This document shows, one piece after another, positions 8,072-19,333 of a stretch of 55,008 nt of DNA. Below the pieces are notes generated by a model. That model saw nothing but the letters and a program-made list of their open reading frames with translations. It was not told where the DNA came from and did no database searches. Each line of letters begins with the position of its first letter. The stretch's first letter is position 1. The stretch covers positions 1 to 55,008 of the forward strand of contig LNIY01000085.1 of NCBI GenBank assembly GCA_001449105.1. The letters run 5' to 3'. A program made the translations under genes and the position numbers. The DNA comes from Caulobacter vibrioides (GTDB lineage Bacteria > Pseudomonadota > Alphaproteobacteria > Caulobacterales > Caulobacteraceae).

Positions 8072-9292
8072 TCAACTGAAGAAGCTACGGGCCTTGTCCA
8101 GCGCGTCCACGAACGCGTCGGCCTCGGCAGGGGTATTATATAGGGCGAAGGAAGCGCGAGCGCTCGACGTCAACCCGAACCTTTTCATAAGGGGCTCGGC
8201 GCAGTGCGTGCCGGCGCGCACGGCCACGCCGTAGCGGTCCAGCACCTGGGCCACGTCGTGGGCGTGGGCGCCCTCGACGACGAAGCTCATCACCGCGCCC
8301 TTGCCGGGTGCCGTGCCGAGGATCCGGACGCCGTTGACGCCCTCCAGGCGCTGGGCGACCCGTTCGTACAGGGCGTGCTCGTGGGCCAGGGCCGCGTCGC
8401 GGTCGATCGTGTTCAGCCACTCGATCGCGGCCCCCAGGCCGACGGCCTCGAGGATCGCCGGCGTGCCGGCCTCGAAGCGGTGCGGCGGGTCGGCATAGGT
8501 GATCTTGTCCAGGCTGACCGAGCCGATCATCTCGCCGCCGCCCTGGTACGGCGGCAGGGCCGCCAGGCGCTCGGCCTTGCCGTACAGCACGCCGATGCCG
8601 GTGGGACCGTACAGCTTGTGGCCGCTGAAGACGTAGAAATCGACGTCCAGGGCTTTGACGTCCACCTTGGTGTGGACCACGCCCTGGCAGCCGTCGAGCA
8701 GCACCGGCGCACCGGCGGCGTGGGCCAGGCGGATGATCTCGACCACGTCGTTGACCGTGCCGAGCACGTTCGACATGTGGGTGACGGCGACCATCTTGGT
8801 CCGCTCGGACAGCAGGCCCGCATAGGCCTCCATGTCGAGCCGGCCGTCGTCCAGCACCGGGATGAACTTCAGCACGACGCCGTAGCGCTCGCGCAGGAAG
8901 TGCCAGGGCACGATGTTGGCGTGGTGCTCCATCTCCGAGAGCACGATCTCGTCGCCGGCCTTCAAGCTGCGCCCGAAGGTGTCGGCCACCAGGTTCACCG
9001 CCTCGGTGGCGCTCTTGGTGTAGACGATCTCATTGACGTCGGCGTTGATGAAGCGCGCGATGGTTTCACGCGCCTTTTCATAGGCTTCCGTCGTTTCGTT
9101 AGCCAGCGTATGCAGGCCGCGATGGACGTTGGCGTAGGACGTGCGGGCCAGGCCCGTCATGGCGTCGAGCACCACGTCGGGCTTCTGGGCGCTGGCGGCG
9201 CTGTCCAGATAGATCAGCGGCTTGCCGTGCACCGTGCGCGACAGGATCGGGAACTGGGCGCGGATCGCGTCGAGGTCGAAGGCGGCGGTCAT
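8072..9292 (-). CDS. sufS: Cysteine desulfurase SufS
   Basis: A 406-residue PLP enzyme of the group II (SufS/CsdA) desulfurases; it removes sulfur from L-cysteine as a persulfide for cluster assembly. PLP Lys226 lies in SGHKLYGPTG and the persulfide-forming Cys364 in RAGTHCAEPLM. No SufE or SufU partner is encoded in this window. Its ATG overlaps the sufD stop by 4 nt (ATGA at 9289-9292), indicating coupling. A second desulfurase of the IscS type stands earlier in the same operon. Confidence 0.93.
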   Translation of the reverse strand: MTAAFDLDAIRAQFPILSRTVHGKPLIYLDSAASAQKPDVVLDAMTGLARTSYANVHRGLHTLANETTEAYEKARETIARFINADVNEIVYTKSATEAVNLVADTFGRSLKAGDEIVLSEMEHHANIVPWHFLRERYGVVLKFIPVLDDGRLDMEAYAGLLSERTKMVAVTHMSNVLGTVNDVVEIIRLAHAAGAPVLLDGCQGVVHTKVDVKALDVDFYVFSGHKLYGPTGIGVLYGKAERLAALPPYQGGGEMIGSVSLDKITYADPPHRFEAGTPAILEAVGLGAAIEWLNTIDRDAALAHEHALYERVAQRLEGVNGVRILGTAPGKGAVMSFVVEGAHAHDVAQVLDRYGVAVRAGTHCAEPLMKRFGLTSSARASFALYNTPAEADAFVDALDKARSFFS

Positions 9293-10314
9293 TCTTCACG
9301 CCCCAGCTGCTTGGCGACCCAGGCGGCGGCGAGCTCGCGCGCGCCGTCGTGCTCGATGCGTTCGACCACTTCGCCGACGAAGGCCTCCGTCAGCATCGCG
9401 CGGGCTTCCAGTTCGGGAATGCCGCGCTGGCGGGCGTAGAACACCGCTTCTTCGTCCAGGGCGCCGATGGTGTTGCCGTGGGCGCAGGCGACGTCGTCGG
9501 CGAAGATCAGCAGTTCGGGCTTGGCGTCGATCTCGGCCTTGTCCGACAGGATCAGGGCGTGGTGGCCCATGCGCGCGTCGGTCTGGTCGGCGCCGGGCTG
9601 GACGATGATCCGGCCCTGGAACACGCCGCGCGCCTGGTCGGCGACCATGCCCTTGGTCAGCTGGCTGGTCACGCCATCGACGCCGTCGTGAGTGACCACG
9701 GTGGTCTGGTCGGCATGACGCTGGGCGTTCAGCAGATAGATCCCGTCCAGGCGCACCTGGGCGTGGGCGCCCGGGTGGGCGACGTGGGTCTCGATCCGCT
9801 GGCGACGGGCGCCGCTGGTCAGGACGGTCTGGTTGAAGGTCGCGCCGGCGCCGAGCTCCACACGGGCGGTGACGACGTCCACGGCCTCGGCGTCATCGTC
9901 GACCAGCACGATGCGCGTCAGGCTCGCGCCCTCGCCCACGGCGATGTCCAGCGCAACGTCGGTGACGTAACCGGCCGCGCGGCCCTCGTGGCTTTCCAGC
10001 AGGGTCAGGCTCGCGCCCGGCTCGACCACAAGGGCGTAGGAGGCGCCTTGCGAGGTCTTGTCGGTCGCCGCGACGAAGCGCAGGGCCATGACCTCGCCCT
10101 GCCCGTTCGTGGAAACGTGGCGGCCGTTGACGAACAGGATCTCGCCGTCGGCCAGGCCCGCGAACGGACCGGCCGCGACCTGGCCGTCGAACTTCGGCGC
10201 GGATTCGGGCAGCACGCGGACCAGGCCGCGCAGGTCGGTCCAGCGCCAGTCCTCGTCGCGGCGCGACGGCAGCTCGGTGACGTCGCCGGTCTTGAGAGCG
10301 GAAGCGAGGCTCAT
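9289..10314 (-). CDS. sufD: Fe-S assembly scaffold protein SufD
   Basis: A 341-residue component of the SufBC2D scaffold, in the cytoplasm. The central right-handed beta-helix is recognisable from the repeated short strands (GATFNQTVLTSGARRQRIETHV) and the C-terminal domain carries the conserved ACAHGNTIGALDEEAVFYARQRG segment, including the His that takes part in cluster assembly at the SufB-SufD interface. It begins one base before the sufC stop and overlaps sufS by 4 nt. SufD is shorter here than the E. coli protein (423 residues), as is common in alphaproteobacteria. Confidence 0.9.
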   Translation of the reverse strand: MSLASALKTGDVTELPSRRDEDWRWTDLRGLVRVLPESAPKFDGQVAAGPFAGLADGEILFVNGRHVSTNGQGEVMALRFVAATDKTSQGASYALVVEPGASLTLLESHEGRAAGYVTDVALDIAVGEGASLTRIVLVDDDAEAVDVVTARVELGAGATFNQTVLTSGARRQRIETHVAHPGAHAQVRLDGIYLLNAQRHADQTTVVTHDGVDGVTSQLTKGMVADQARGVFQGRIIVQPGADQTDARMGHHALILSDKAEIDAKPELLIFADDVACAHGNTIGALDEEAVFYARQRGIPELEARAMLTEAFVGEVVERIEHDGARELAAAWVAKQLGREE

Positions 10315-11063
10315 CAGGCGGCGGCCCCGACGTACTTGTCGTAGCCCTCGGCTTCCAGCTGCAGGGCCAGTTCCGGGCCGCCCGAGGCGACGATGCGGCC
10401 GGCGGCCAGCACGTGCACGCGGTCGGGTTTGATGTAGTCGAGCAGGCGCTGGTAGTGGGTGATCACCAGCATGCCGCGATCGGGGCTGCGCAGGGCGTTG
10501 ACGCCTTCCGACACGATCTTCAGGGCGTCGATGTCGAGCCCTGAGTCCGTCTCGTCGAGGATCAGGAACTTCGGCGACAGCATCGCCATCTGGAAGATTT
10601 CCATCCGCTTCTTCTCGCCGCCCGAGAAGCCGACGTTCAGGCCGCGCTTGAGCATCTCGAAGTCGATCTTCAGCGAGGCGGCCTTCTCCTTGGCCAGCTT
10701 CAGGAAGGCCGGGGCGGCGATCTCGTCCTCGCCGCGCGCGCGGCGCTGGGCGTTCACGGCGGTGCGAATGAAGGTCAGGGCCGGAACGCCGGGAATCTCC
10801 AGCGGATACTGGAACGACAGGAACACGCCCTTGGCCGCCCGCTCGTTGGGCTCCAGGCTCAGCAGGTCCTCGCCGTTCAGGCTGGCCGTCCCTTCCGTGA
10901 CCTCATAGCCGCCGCGGCCGCTCAGCACGTAGGACAGCGTCGACTTGCCGGCGCCGTTCGGGCCCATGATGGCGTGCACCTCGCCCGCCGGCACTTCGAG
11001 CGTGACGCCCTTCAGGATCGGCTTGTCTTCGACGCGGGCGTGGAGGTTGTTGATCGAAAGCAT
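10314..11063 (-). CDS. sufC: Fe-S assembly ATPase SufC
   Basis: A 249-residue ABC-type ATPase that drives conformational change of the SufBCD scaffold. It has Walker A GPNGAGKST at 34-42, the ABC signature FSGGEKKRMEI, Walker B FLILDETDSGLD and the H-loop His in VITHYQRLLDY. Length and motifs are those of a complete SufC. The start codon follows directly on the sufB TAA with no gap, and its end overlaps the sufD start by one base. Confidence 0.95.
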   Translation of the reverse strand: MLSINNLHARVEDKPILKGVTLEVPAGEVHAIMGPNGAGKSTLSYVLSGRGGYEVTEGTASLNGEDLLSLEPNERAAKGVFLSFQYPLEIPGVPALTFIRTAVNAQRRARGEDEIAAPAFLKLAKEKAASLKIDFEMLKRGLNVGFSGGEKKRMEIFQMAMLSPKFLILDETDSGLDIDALKIVSEGVNALRSPDRGMLVITHYQRLLDYIKPDRVHVLAAGRIVASGGPELALQLEAEGYDKYVGAAA

Positions 11064-12532
<1,469 letters not shown>

Positions 12533-12533
<1 letters not shown>

Positions 12534-13681
12534 CAAGCCACCTCCCGGCGCCGTGCGCCGATACGCTTCCAGGCGGCGAGCCAGGCGTCGCCGCACACAA
12601 TCCAATCCGCTTCGGTGCTCGCCCAGCCGCCGCTGACGCGCAGCGCATAGGGGGCGAGATCGGAGCGGCCCATAGCTTCAACCACGCGGCTGGCCTTGAC
12701 CTTGCCCGACGAACAGGCGCTGCCGGCGCTGACCATCACCCCGGCGAGATCCAGGTTCATGACCTGGACCTGCGAGGCGAAGCCCTCGGCGGCCAAACAG
12801 AGAGTTTGCGGCAGGCGCCCAAGGGCGTTTTCCGCGCCCTCCCCGAGCACCACGCCGCCGGCGTCCTTGACCCGCTGGGCCAAGGCGTCGCGCCAAATGC
12901 CCTGATCGGCCGCGCGGGGCAAGTCCCGCAGGGCGGCGGCGGCGGCGGCGCCGAAACCGGCGACGCCCGCGACGTTCTCGGTGCCGGCCCGACGGCCGCG
13001 CTCCTGCCCGCCGCCATGCAGTCTACGGACGATATTGGCCCGCGTGCCGGCGACCAGCGCGCCCACGCCCTGCGGGCCGCCGATCTTGTGGGCCGACAGC
13101 GCCAGGGTGTCGGCGCCGAGGGCGGAAAAGTCGATGGCGATCTTGCCGGCCGCCTGCACGGCGTCGACGTGCAGCAGGCCGTCGGCCTCGCGCACGATCG
13201 CCGAGGCCTGCGCCACCGGCTGGATGACGCCCGTCTCGTTGTTGGCCAGCATCAGGCAGACCAGGGTCCGCCCCTCGCCCGCCAACAACTCGGGAAGCCT
13301 GGAAAGGTCGGCCACGCCGTCGGCGTCGACCGGCAGCACCTCGACCGGCAAGCCGCTGGCGGCGGCCGTCTCGGCCACGGCGTCGTGCTCGACGGCGCTG
13401 ACCACCAGGCGCTTCACCCCGGAAGCGACGGCGCTCTCGATGGCCAGGGCGTTGGCCTCGGTGCCGCCGCTGACGAAGGTGACCGAGCCGGCGACCACGC
13501 CGACCAGTTCGCCCACGGCCTTGCGGGCCGTCTCGACCACGTCGCGGGCGGCCCGGCCGGCCGCGTGCACGGAGCTTGGATTGCCGGCCAGCTCGAAGGC
13601 GCGCAGGACGGCCTCCTTCGCCTCGGGACGGATCGGGGCGGTGGCGTTGTAGTCCAGATAAATGGCGGGCTTGCTGGTCAC
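12533..13681 (-). CDS. Cysteine desulfurase, IscS/NifS type (second desulfurase of the suf operon)
   Basis: A 382-residue PLP-dependent group I desulfurase. PLP Lys199 lies in [10 protein letters not shown] and the mobile-loop Cys323 in [10 protein letters not shown]. The start is a GTG at 13681 whose bases overlap the stop of the regulator gene (GTGA), so translation is coupled; no ATG fits the conserved N-terminus [13 protein letters not shown]. Because a SufS is also present in the operon, this enzyme may serve other sulfur-transfer paths such as tRNA thiolation, or an alternative sulfur supply. That split is inference. Confidence 0.9.
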
Positions 13682-14130
13682 GCCGCGACCTTCGCCTCCG
13701 GACGCAGGCGGCCTTCCAGCACGTCGGCCACGGTGACCGAGGCCAGGTAGGAATGGATCTGCCGGCCCATCTCTTCCCAGAGGTCGTGGGTCAGGCACTT
13801 GGCGCCGCCGGCCATGCAGCCCTTGTGGCCGCTCTTGCCGACGCCGCAGCGCGTGGCGCGCAGGGGCTCGTCGACGGCCATGACGATGTCGGAGATCCGG
13901 GTCGAGCGCGCGTCGGCCGCCAGGCGATAGCCGCCGCCCGGACCGCGGGCGCTGACCACCAGGCCCTTGCGGCGCAGACGGGCGAAAAGCTGTTCGAGAT
14001 AGGAAAGCGATATCTGCTGGCGGGCGGCGATCTCGGCCAGCGCCACGGCGCGGCCCTCCGCCTCGTCCTGCTTGCGGGCGAGGTCGGTCATGGCCATTAC
14101 GGCGTAACGTCCCTTCGTGCTCAGGCGCAT
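13678..14130 (-). CDS. iscR: Rrf2-family Fe-S sensing regulator, IscR-like
   Basis: A 150-residue winged-helix regulator, the first gene of the suf operon and presumably its feedback controller. The N-terminal wHTH begins MRLSTKGRYAVMAMTDLA; recognition and wing regions run to about 75. Probable cluster ligands are Cys95, Cys105 and Cys112, with His115 in CLTHDLW matching the fourth ligand of IscR. The spacing C-9-C-6-C-2-H is longer than in E. coli IscR (C-5-C-5-C-2-H), a known kind of variation outside gamma-proteobacteria. ATG at 14130 is preceded by AAGGGAG at 14142-14148 on the minus strand. Confidence 0.88.
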   Translation of the reverse strand: MRLSTKGRYAVMAMTDLARKQDEAEGRAVALAEIAARQQISLSYLEQLFARLRRKGLVVSARGPGGGYRLAADARSTRISDIVMAVDEPLRATRCGVGKSGHKGCMAGGAKCLTHDLWEEMGRQIHSYLASVTVADVLEGRLRPEAKVAA

Positions 14131-14229
14131 CCCGCGCTCTCCCTTGCAGATTCCCCGCGCAACCGCATTTGCGTATGCTACAAGCCGCGACTTCGCGCCG
14201 CGCCCGGCAAGGGCGCTTCGCGCGATGCG

Positions 14230-14258
14230 GATGTAAGAAGACCAAGCGCGGCGGTCAA
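14230..14258 (-). promoter_or_regulatory. Candidate promoter/IscR site of the suf operon
   Basis: On the minus strand TTGACC (14258-14253) is followed after 17 nt by TACATC (14235-14230), about 100 nt before the iscR start. A GACC...GGTC inverted repeat overlaps the same stretch and could be a regulator site. The -10 match is poor, so this is a weak call. Confidence 0.25.
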
Positions 14259-14325
14259 GTATTCCATGCGCCCTTCGCGGCGAATGGAGCGGCCCCCGAC
14301 GCCCCAACTCGTGACGGGGATCTGA

Positions 14326-14979
14326 ATGCCTGACGTGATTTTGACCGGCGCCGCTGGCCGTATCGAAGGCCGCTATTCGCCGGGCAAGACGGACAACGCG
14401 CCGATCGCGCTGATCCTGCACCCGCACCCCAAGGCCGGCGGCCACATGAATCACCCGGTGTCGGTGCAGCTCTACCACCTGTTCATGAAGCGCGGTTTCG
14501 CGACCCTGCGCTTCAACTTCCGCGGCGTCGGCCGCAGCCAGGGCGAATTCGACAGCGGCATCGGCGAGCTGGCCGACGCGGCCACCGCGCTCGACTGGCT
14601 GCAGGCCAACAACCCCGCCGCCGCCCAGACCTGGGTCGCCGGCTACAGCTTCGGCGCCTATATCGGCATGCAGCTCTTGATGCGCCGTCCGGAAACCGAC
14701 GGCTTCATCTCGGTGTCGCCGCCGACCAACATGTACGACTTCAGCTTCCTGGCCCCCTGCCCGGCCTCGGGTCTGATCCTGACGGGCGGCGCCGACACCG
14801 TCGTCCCGCCGGTCGAGGTCGAGCGCGTGGTCTCCAAGCTGCGCACCCAGAAGGGCATCGTCATCGACTATGAAGTCGTCGACAAGGCCACCCACTTCTG
14901 GGCCGAGCACCTGCCGTTCGTCGAGCAGACCGTCGGCGGCTACATCGACAAGCGCCTGGAAGCCAACCCGATCCCGTAG
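14326..14979 (+). CDS. Alpha/beta hydrolase (COG2945 type)
   Basis: A 217-residue alpha/beta-hydrolase. The nucleophile Ser108 lies in the elbow GYSFGAY, the catalytic Asp is likely in GGADTVVPP, and the His in KATHFW. HPHPKAGGHMNHPV supplies the oxyanion loop. Such proteins are conserved next to Fe-S/IscR genes in many alphaproteobacteria but their substrate is unknown. It is divergent from the suf operon and ends in its own terminator. Confidence 0.82.
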   Translation: MPDVILTGAAGRIEGRYSPGKTDNAPIALILHPHPKAGGHMNHPVSVQLYHLFMKRGFATLRFNFRGVGRSQGEFDSGIGELADAATALDWLQANNPAAAQTWVAGYSFGAYIGMQLLMRRPETDGFISVSPPTNMYDFSFLAPCPASGLILTGGADTVVPPVEVERVVSKLRTQKGIVIDYEVVDKATHFWAEHLPFVEQTVGGYIDKRLEANPIP

Positions 14980-15001
14980 GGTTCGGAAGCTTCGGAATCT
15001 G

Positions 15002-15038
15002 AAAAGCCCGCTCTCGGCGACGAGGGCGGGCTTTTTGT
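15002..15038 (+). terminator. Rho-independent terminator after the alpha/beta hydrolase
   Basis: A perfect 10-bp stem, AAAAGCCCGC (15002-15011) with GCGGGCTTTT (15026-15035), ends in a T-run TTTTT, 22 nt after the stop codon. Confidence 0.9.
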
Positions 15039-15269
15039 TTGGGGCGCCGAACTTTGCCCCACTCCCAGCCGACACCCTACTTTGCTTTCCTCGGCCTTGT
15101 GCCGAGGACCCATCGTTCCGCCGCTCAGACCCGGAACGCACGCCCGCGATGGGAGTCGAATACAGGGAAGGCGGAGAGAAGGCACGCCCATGCCCTTCGC
15201 AACCGCGAGACAGACGCTCCGCTAAGGCCTAAGACCTTGGGGTATCGCTATCAGCGGAGATGCCCGGCC

Positions 15270-16550
15270 ATGCACTACGACATCGTCATCGTCGGCGGCG
15301 GCGCGGGTGGTCTGGAGCTGGCGGCCCAGCTGGGGCGAAGGCTCGGCCGGCGCGAGGGCAAGGAACGGATCCTGCTGATCGACCGCTCGGGCTTCCACAT
15401 ATGGAAGCCCAGCCTGCACGAAGTGGCCGCCGGCACGCTGGACGTCCACCAGGAGGGCCTCTCCTACCCGATCCTCGGCCGCGCCAACCACTTCAGCTTC
15501 CACCTGGGCGAGCTGTCGGGCCTGGATCCCGTCGCCAAGCGCCTGACGCTGAAGGCCATCACCACCAAGGACGGCGCGGTGCTCGTGCCCGAGCGCTCGA
15601 TCACCTTCACCTGGGGCGTGATCGCCATCGGCAGCGGCTCCAACCTGTTCGGCACGCCCGGCGCGCAGACCGCCCACCTGCTGGAGCGCACCGAGGACGC
15701 CGAGGCCTTCCACACCCGCCTGCTGGCCGCCTTCATGAAGGCCTCGTTCGCGCCCGAACGCACCATGGGCGTGGCCATCGTCGGCGGCGGGGCTACGGGC
15801 GTTGAGCTGTCGGCCGAGCTGCTGGAAGCCCACCGCGAACTGCTGGAAAGCCTGGGCGTCGAGCAACGCTTCCGCCTCGACATCACCATCGTCGAGGCCG
15901 CCCCGCGCATCCTCGGCGGCCTGCCCGAGAAGACCTCGGCCCAGGCCACGGTCGCGCTGGAGCGCAAGGGGGTGCGCGTGCGCACCGGCGCCAAGGTCAT
16001 CGCCGTCCACCCCGACCGGCTGGAGACCAGCGTCGGCGACATCCCCGCCGACCTGATCGTCTGGGCCGCCGGCGTGAAGGCCGCCGACAGCAATGTCGAG
16101 CTTGGCCTTGAGACCAACCGCCTCAACCAGTTCGTGGTCAACGACCGGCTGGAGACCTCTGCGCCGGGGATCTGGGCGATGGGCGACTGCGCCGCCTGCC
16201 CCTGGAAGGACGGCAAGCTGGTCCCGGCCCGCGCCCAGGCCGCCCACCAGCAGGCCAGCTACATGGCCAAGGTCCTGCTGGCCCGCCTGCGCCAGGCGCG
16301 GGTCGAGGAGCCCTATGTCTACAAGGACTTCGGCTCGCTGGTTTCACTGGGCGAGAACAAGGGCGTCGGCGCCCTGATGGGCGGCCTCGGCGGGCCCAAC
16401 TTCTTCATCGAAGGCCTGGTGGCCAAGTGGTTCTACGTCTCGCTGCACCTGGCCCACCACAAGGCCATCCTCGGCGTCGGCAAGACCATCACCCTGGCCC
16501 TGGCGCGCCTGCTCCAGCAGCGCGTGGCGGGGCGGCTGAAGCTGCATTGA
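15270..16550 (+). CDS. NAD(P)/FAD-dependent oxidoreductase, type II NADH dehydrogenase (NDH-2) family
   Basis: A 426-residue flavoprotein that probably passes electrons from NADH to quinone without pumping protons. The N-terminal FAD Rossmann motif is [10 protein letters not shown]; the second dinucleotide fold is [18 protein letters not shown]; the C-terminal FAD-contacting segment is [12 protein letters not shown]. The last roughly 60 residues are amphipathic and hydrophobic ([16 protein letters not shown]), as expected for the peripheral membrane anchor of NDH-2. ATG 15270 begins directly at the Rossmann strand; an in-frame extension upstream has no similarity to the family. Confidence 0.85.
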   Translation: MHYDIVIVGGGAGGLELAAQLGRRLGRREGKERILLIDRSGFHIWKPSLHEVAAGTLDVHQEGLSYPILGRANHFSFHLGELSGLDPVAKRLTLKAITTKDGAVLVPERSITFTWGVIAIGSGSNLFGTPGAQTAHLLERTEDAEAFHTRLLAAFMKASFAPERTMGVAIVGGGATGVELSAELLEAHRELLESLGVEQRFRLDITIVEAAPRILGGLPEKTSAQATVALERKGVRVRTGAKVIAVHPDRLETSVGDIPADLIVWAAGVKAADSNVELGLETNRLNQFVVNDRLETSAPGIWAMGDCAACPWKDGKLVPARAQAAHQQASYMAKVLLARLRQARVEEPYVYKDFGSLVSLGENKGVGALMGGLGGPNFFIEGLVAKWFYVSLHLAHHKAILGVGKTITLALARLLQQRVAGRLKLH

Positions 16551-16561
16551 CGCCTTCGGCG

Positions 16562-16674
16562 TCCCCCTCAGTCGCTCCGCGACAGCTCCCCCAGAGGGGG
16601 AGCATCTTGGCGCTTCAGATCCTCCCCCTCTGGGGGAGGTGGCCCAGAGGGCCGGAGGGGGCCCGCGCAGCGGG
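16562..16674. repeat. GC-rich hairpin repeat (family B), complete copy
   Basis: Contains two palindromic cores (CAGCTCCCCCAGAGGGGGAG and CCTCCCCCTCTGGGGGAGG) followed by GGCCC...GGGCC and GGAGGGGG. It fills the gap between two convergent genes and ends at the anmK stop codon. Confidence 0.8.
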
Positions 16675-17781
16675 CTACGGCCTAACGACCCTCCCGCCCG
16701 TCATCGGCGCCTTCACCCCCGTCGTGCCCGGAAAGCTGATCGGCAGCCCCCGCGCCGTGCGCGCGGCAAGATACGCGAACGCCTCGGCCTCGATGGCGTC
16801 GCCGCGCCAGCCGTAGTCTTCCGCCGCCTTCACCGGAACCGGAACCCGCTCGGCCAGGGCCGCCATGATCCGCGGATTGTGCCGCCCGCCGCCGCAGACG
16901 ATCAAGGCGCTGGGCGGAGCGTCGTTCTTGTCGAACGCCTTGAGCACGGCCGCCGCCGTGAAGGCCACCAGGGTCGCGGCCGCGTCCTGCGCCGACAGGT
17001 GCGCCACGGCGTCCAGCGAGAAGTCGTAGCGGTCCAGCGACTTGGGCGCCGGCGCCGCGAAATAGGCGCTGGCCAGCAGTCCCGACAGCGCCGCCTCGTC
17101 CACCGCGCCCGCCGCCGCCAGTCGGCCGCCCTCGTCGAAACGGCCCAGCCCGCGCTCCTGCAGCATCAGGTCGATCATGCCGTTGCCGGGGCCGGTGTCG
17201 AAGGCCAGCAGGGTTCCGTCCGCGCCGATCAGGGTGATGTTGGCCACCCCGCCGATGTTCAGCGCCGCCACCGGCGCGGCCAGGCCCGAGGCCCGGGCGC
17301 GCGCCTCGTGATAGATCGGGGCCAGCGGCGCCCCCTCCCCGCCGGCCGCCACGTCGGCGGTGCGGAAGTCGAAGACCACCGGCCGTCCCGTCAGGCGCGC
17401 CAGCCGCTCGGCGTCGAGCAACTGCACCGTCCGCCCAACCCGCTCGGCGGTCGGCCGCTCGTGCAGCACCGTCTGGCCGTGCACGCCCAGCAGGTCGAAC
17501 TCGCTCCAGGCCAGGCCATGCTCGGCCAGGAAGCCCTCGGCGGCGTGGAAGTGCTCCTCGGCCACCGCGCGGCGGGCGTCGTCGAAGATCGCCGGTTCAG
17601 GCTCGCCGCGCTTCCAGGCCAGCGCCTGGCGGGTGGTTTCCAGCAGCAGGGCGCGGGTGTCCTCGCGCAGCTTGCGTTCGCCCGAGGGCCCGAAGCCATG
17701 GATCGCCTCGCCGTCGGTGTCGAGCACCGCCATGTCGACCGCGTCCAGCGAGGTGCCGGTCATGAATCCGAGAATGCGCAT
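16675..17781 (-). CDS. anmK: Anhydro-N-acetylmuramic acid kinase AnmK
   Basis: A 368-residue sugar kinase of murein recycling: it hydrolyses and phosphorylates 1,6-anhydro-MurNAc to MurNAc-6-phosphate in the cytoplasm. Family landmarks are the N-terminal phosphate loop [25 protein letters not shown], the catalytic Asp region [11 protein letters not shown] and [14 protein letters not shown] 17781 is chosen since [11 protein letters not shown] is the standard N-terminus; an upstream in-frame ATG would add 18 unrelated residues reaching into the tyrS leader region. It is divergent from tyrS. Confidence 0.92.
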   Translation of the reverse strand: MRILGFMTGTSLDAVDMAVLDTDGEAIHGFGPSGERKLREDTRALLLETTRQALAWKRGEPEPAIFDDARRAVAEEHFHAAEGFLAEHGLAWSEFDLLGVHGQTVLHERPTAERVGRTVQLLDAERLARLTGRPVVFDFRTADVAAGGEGAPLAPIYHEARARASGLAAPVAALNIGGVANITLIGADGTLLAFDTGPGNGMIDLMLQERGLGRFDEGGRLAAAGAVDEAALSGLLASAYFAAPAPKSLDRYDFSLDAVAHLSAQDAAATLVAFTAAAVLKAFDKNDAPPSALIVCGGGRHNPRIMAALAERVPVPVKAAEDYGWRGDAIEAEAFAYLAARTARGLPISFPGTTGVKAPMTGGRVVRP

Positions 17782-17788
17782 GGGGTCG

Positions 17789-17818
17789 TTGACTGCCACG
17801 GCGCGCCTCGGGTAGCTA
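17789..17818 (+). promoter_or_regulatory. Candidate tyrS promoter
   Basis: TTGACT (17789-17794) followed after 18 nt by TAGCTA (17813-17818). A start about 7 nt downstream would fall at or next to the ATG at 17825, making the leader ORF leaderless. The -10 match is modest. Confidence 0.35.
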
Positions 17819-17824
17819 GGCCCC

Positions 17825-17875
17825 ATGACCGCCAAGGCCCTCCAGACCCGAGCCTATTACCGCCCGCTGATCTAG
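17825..17875 (+). CDS. Candidate tyrS leader peptide (16 residues with Tyr-Tyr)
   Basis: A short ORF reads [16 protein letters not shown] and ends at TAG, 173 nt before the tyrS start. Two consecutive Tyr codons (17855-17860) stand immediately before a perfect 8-bp hairpin, CGCCCGCT (17861-17868) with AGCGGGCG (17874-17881). Tandem codons for the cognate amino acid directly upstream of a stem are the hallmark of ribosome-mediated attenuation, and leaderless leader peptides are known for the rhizobial trp system. No classical terminator with a T-run follows, so control could be at the level of the tyrS ribosome-binding region. Function is inferred from position and composition only. Confidence 0.45.
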   Translation: MTAKALQTRAYYRPLI

Positions 17876-18048
17876 CGGGCGAACGACCGGTCATGTCGAC
17901 GCACCGCCACCTGGCCGGCGATGCGTCCCTCCCCCTACCGACGACGTCTCCGGCGACCAGCCTTCAAGGAGACCAATCGATGAAACCCTCGCCACAGACC
18001 GCCCCGCCCGTGCTAGACGCGCGGACCAGCGATACAGAGAGTCGAGCC

Positions 18049-19308
18049 ATGTCCGCGCCGCAGAGCTTCAAGTCCGAATTCCTGCAAACCATGCAGAGCC
18101 GCGGCTACATCCACCAGATCACCCACCCGGACGAACTGGACGCGGCCGCCGCCGGCGGCGCGATCACCGCCTACATCGGCTTCGACGCCACGGCCCCGTC
18201 CCTGCACGTCGGCCACCTGATCCAGATCATGATGCTGCGCCGCCTCCAGCAGGCCGGCCACAAGCCGATCGTCCTGATGGGCGGCGGCACCACCCGCGTG
18301 GGCGACCCGACCTTCAAGGACACCCAGCGCCCGCTGCTCACCGACGAGCAGATCCAGGCCAATATCGACGGCATCAAGAAGGTGTTCTCCAACTTCCTGA
18401 CCTTCGGCGAGGGCCCCACCGACGCGGTGATGGTCGACAACGACGAGTGGCTGTCGAAGCTCGGCTACGTGCAGTTCCTGCGCGACTACGGCGTGCACTT
18501 CACGATCAACCGGATGCTGACCTTCGACTCGGTCAAGCTGCGGCTCGAGCGCGAGCAGCCGATGACCTTCCTCGAGTTCAACTACATGCTGATGCAGGCC
18601 ACCGACTTCCTGGAGCTGAACCGGAAGTACGGCTGCGTGCTGCAGATGGGCGGCTCGGACCAGTGGGGCAACATCCTCAACGGCGTCGAACTGACCCGCC
18701 GCGTCGACCAGAAGGCCGCCTTCGGCCTGACCACGCCGCTGCTTACCACGGCCTCGGGCGCCAAGATGGGCAAGACCGCCGCCGGCGCCGTCTGGCTCAA
18801 CGCCGACGCCCTGTCGCCGTACGACTACTGGCAGTTCTGGCGCAACACCGAGGACGCCGACGTGGGCCGCTTCCTGAAGCTGTTCACCGACCTGCCGCTC
18901 GACAAGATCGCCGAGCTGGAAGCCCTCGAAGGCGCCCAGATCAACGACGCCAAGAAGGTGCTGGCCGACGAGGCCACCCGCCTGGTGCACGGCGACGAAG
19001 CGGCCAGGATCGCCCGCGCCACGGCCGAGAAGGCCTTCGAGCAAGGGCAGCTGTCGGCCGACCTGCCGACGGTCGAGATCGCCGCCGCGGTGCTGGCCGA
19101 GGGCGTGGCCCTGGCGGTGCTGGCCACCGACATCGGCCTCACCGCCTCGCGCGGCGAAGCCCGTCGCCTGGCCCAGGGCGGCGGCCTGCGCCTCAACGAC
19201 GCCCAGGAGAAGGACGGCGACCGCCTGGTGACCAACGCCGACCTGGTCGACGGGGTCGTCAAGCTCAGCCAGGGCAAGAAGAAGATCGTGCTCGTCAAAC
19301 CGGTCTGA
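18049..19308 (+). CDS. tyrS: Tyrosyl-tRNA synthetase
   Basis: Charges tRNA-Tyr with tyrosine. The 419-residue protein has the class I signature as HVGH (53-56) and KMGKT in place of KMSKS, the tyrosine-binding [12 protein letters not shown] region, and a C-terminal S4-type RNA-binding domain ([18 protein letters not shown]). The start is ambiguous: ATG 17980 has a strong AAGGAG 8 nt upstream and would add 23 residues, but that stretch has many A/T third positions (8 of 23), unlike every other gene here, so ATG 18049 is preferred. The upstream SD could still be real if the extension is translated. Confidence 0.93.
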   Translation: MSAPQSFKSEFLQTMQSRGYIHQITHPDELDAAAAGGAITAYIGFDATAPSLHVGHLIQIMMLRRLQQAGHKPIVLMGGGTTRVGDPTFKDTQRPLLTDEQIQANIDGIKKVFSNFLTFGEGPTDAVMVDNDEWLSKLGYVQFLRDYGVHFTINRMLTFDSVKLRLEREQPMTFLEFNYMLMQATDFLELNRKYGCVLQMGGSDQWGNILNGVELTRRVDQKAAFGLTTPLLTTASGAKMGKTAAGAVWLNADALSPYDYWQFWRNTEDADVGRFLKLFTDLPLDKIAELEALEGAQINDAKKVLADEATRLVHGDEAARIARATAEKAFEQGQLSADLPTVEIAAAVLAEGVALAVLATDIGLTASRGEARRLAQGGGLRLNDAQEKDGDRLVTNADLVDGVVKLSQGKKKIVLVKPV

Positions 19309-19333
19309 TCTAACCGCGAAGCCGCATAAGCTT

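Noticed and set aside
17980..18048. Extended tyrS start at ATG 17980 with strong AAGGAG
   Set aside because: The 23 added residues have many A/T third positions and no similarity to TyrS; kept only as an alternative in the tyrS entry.
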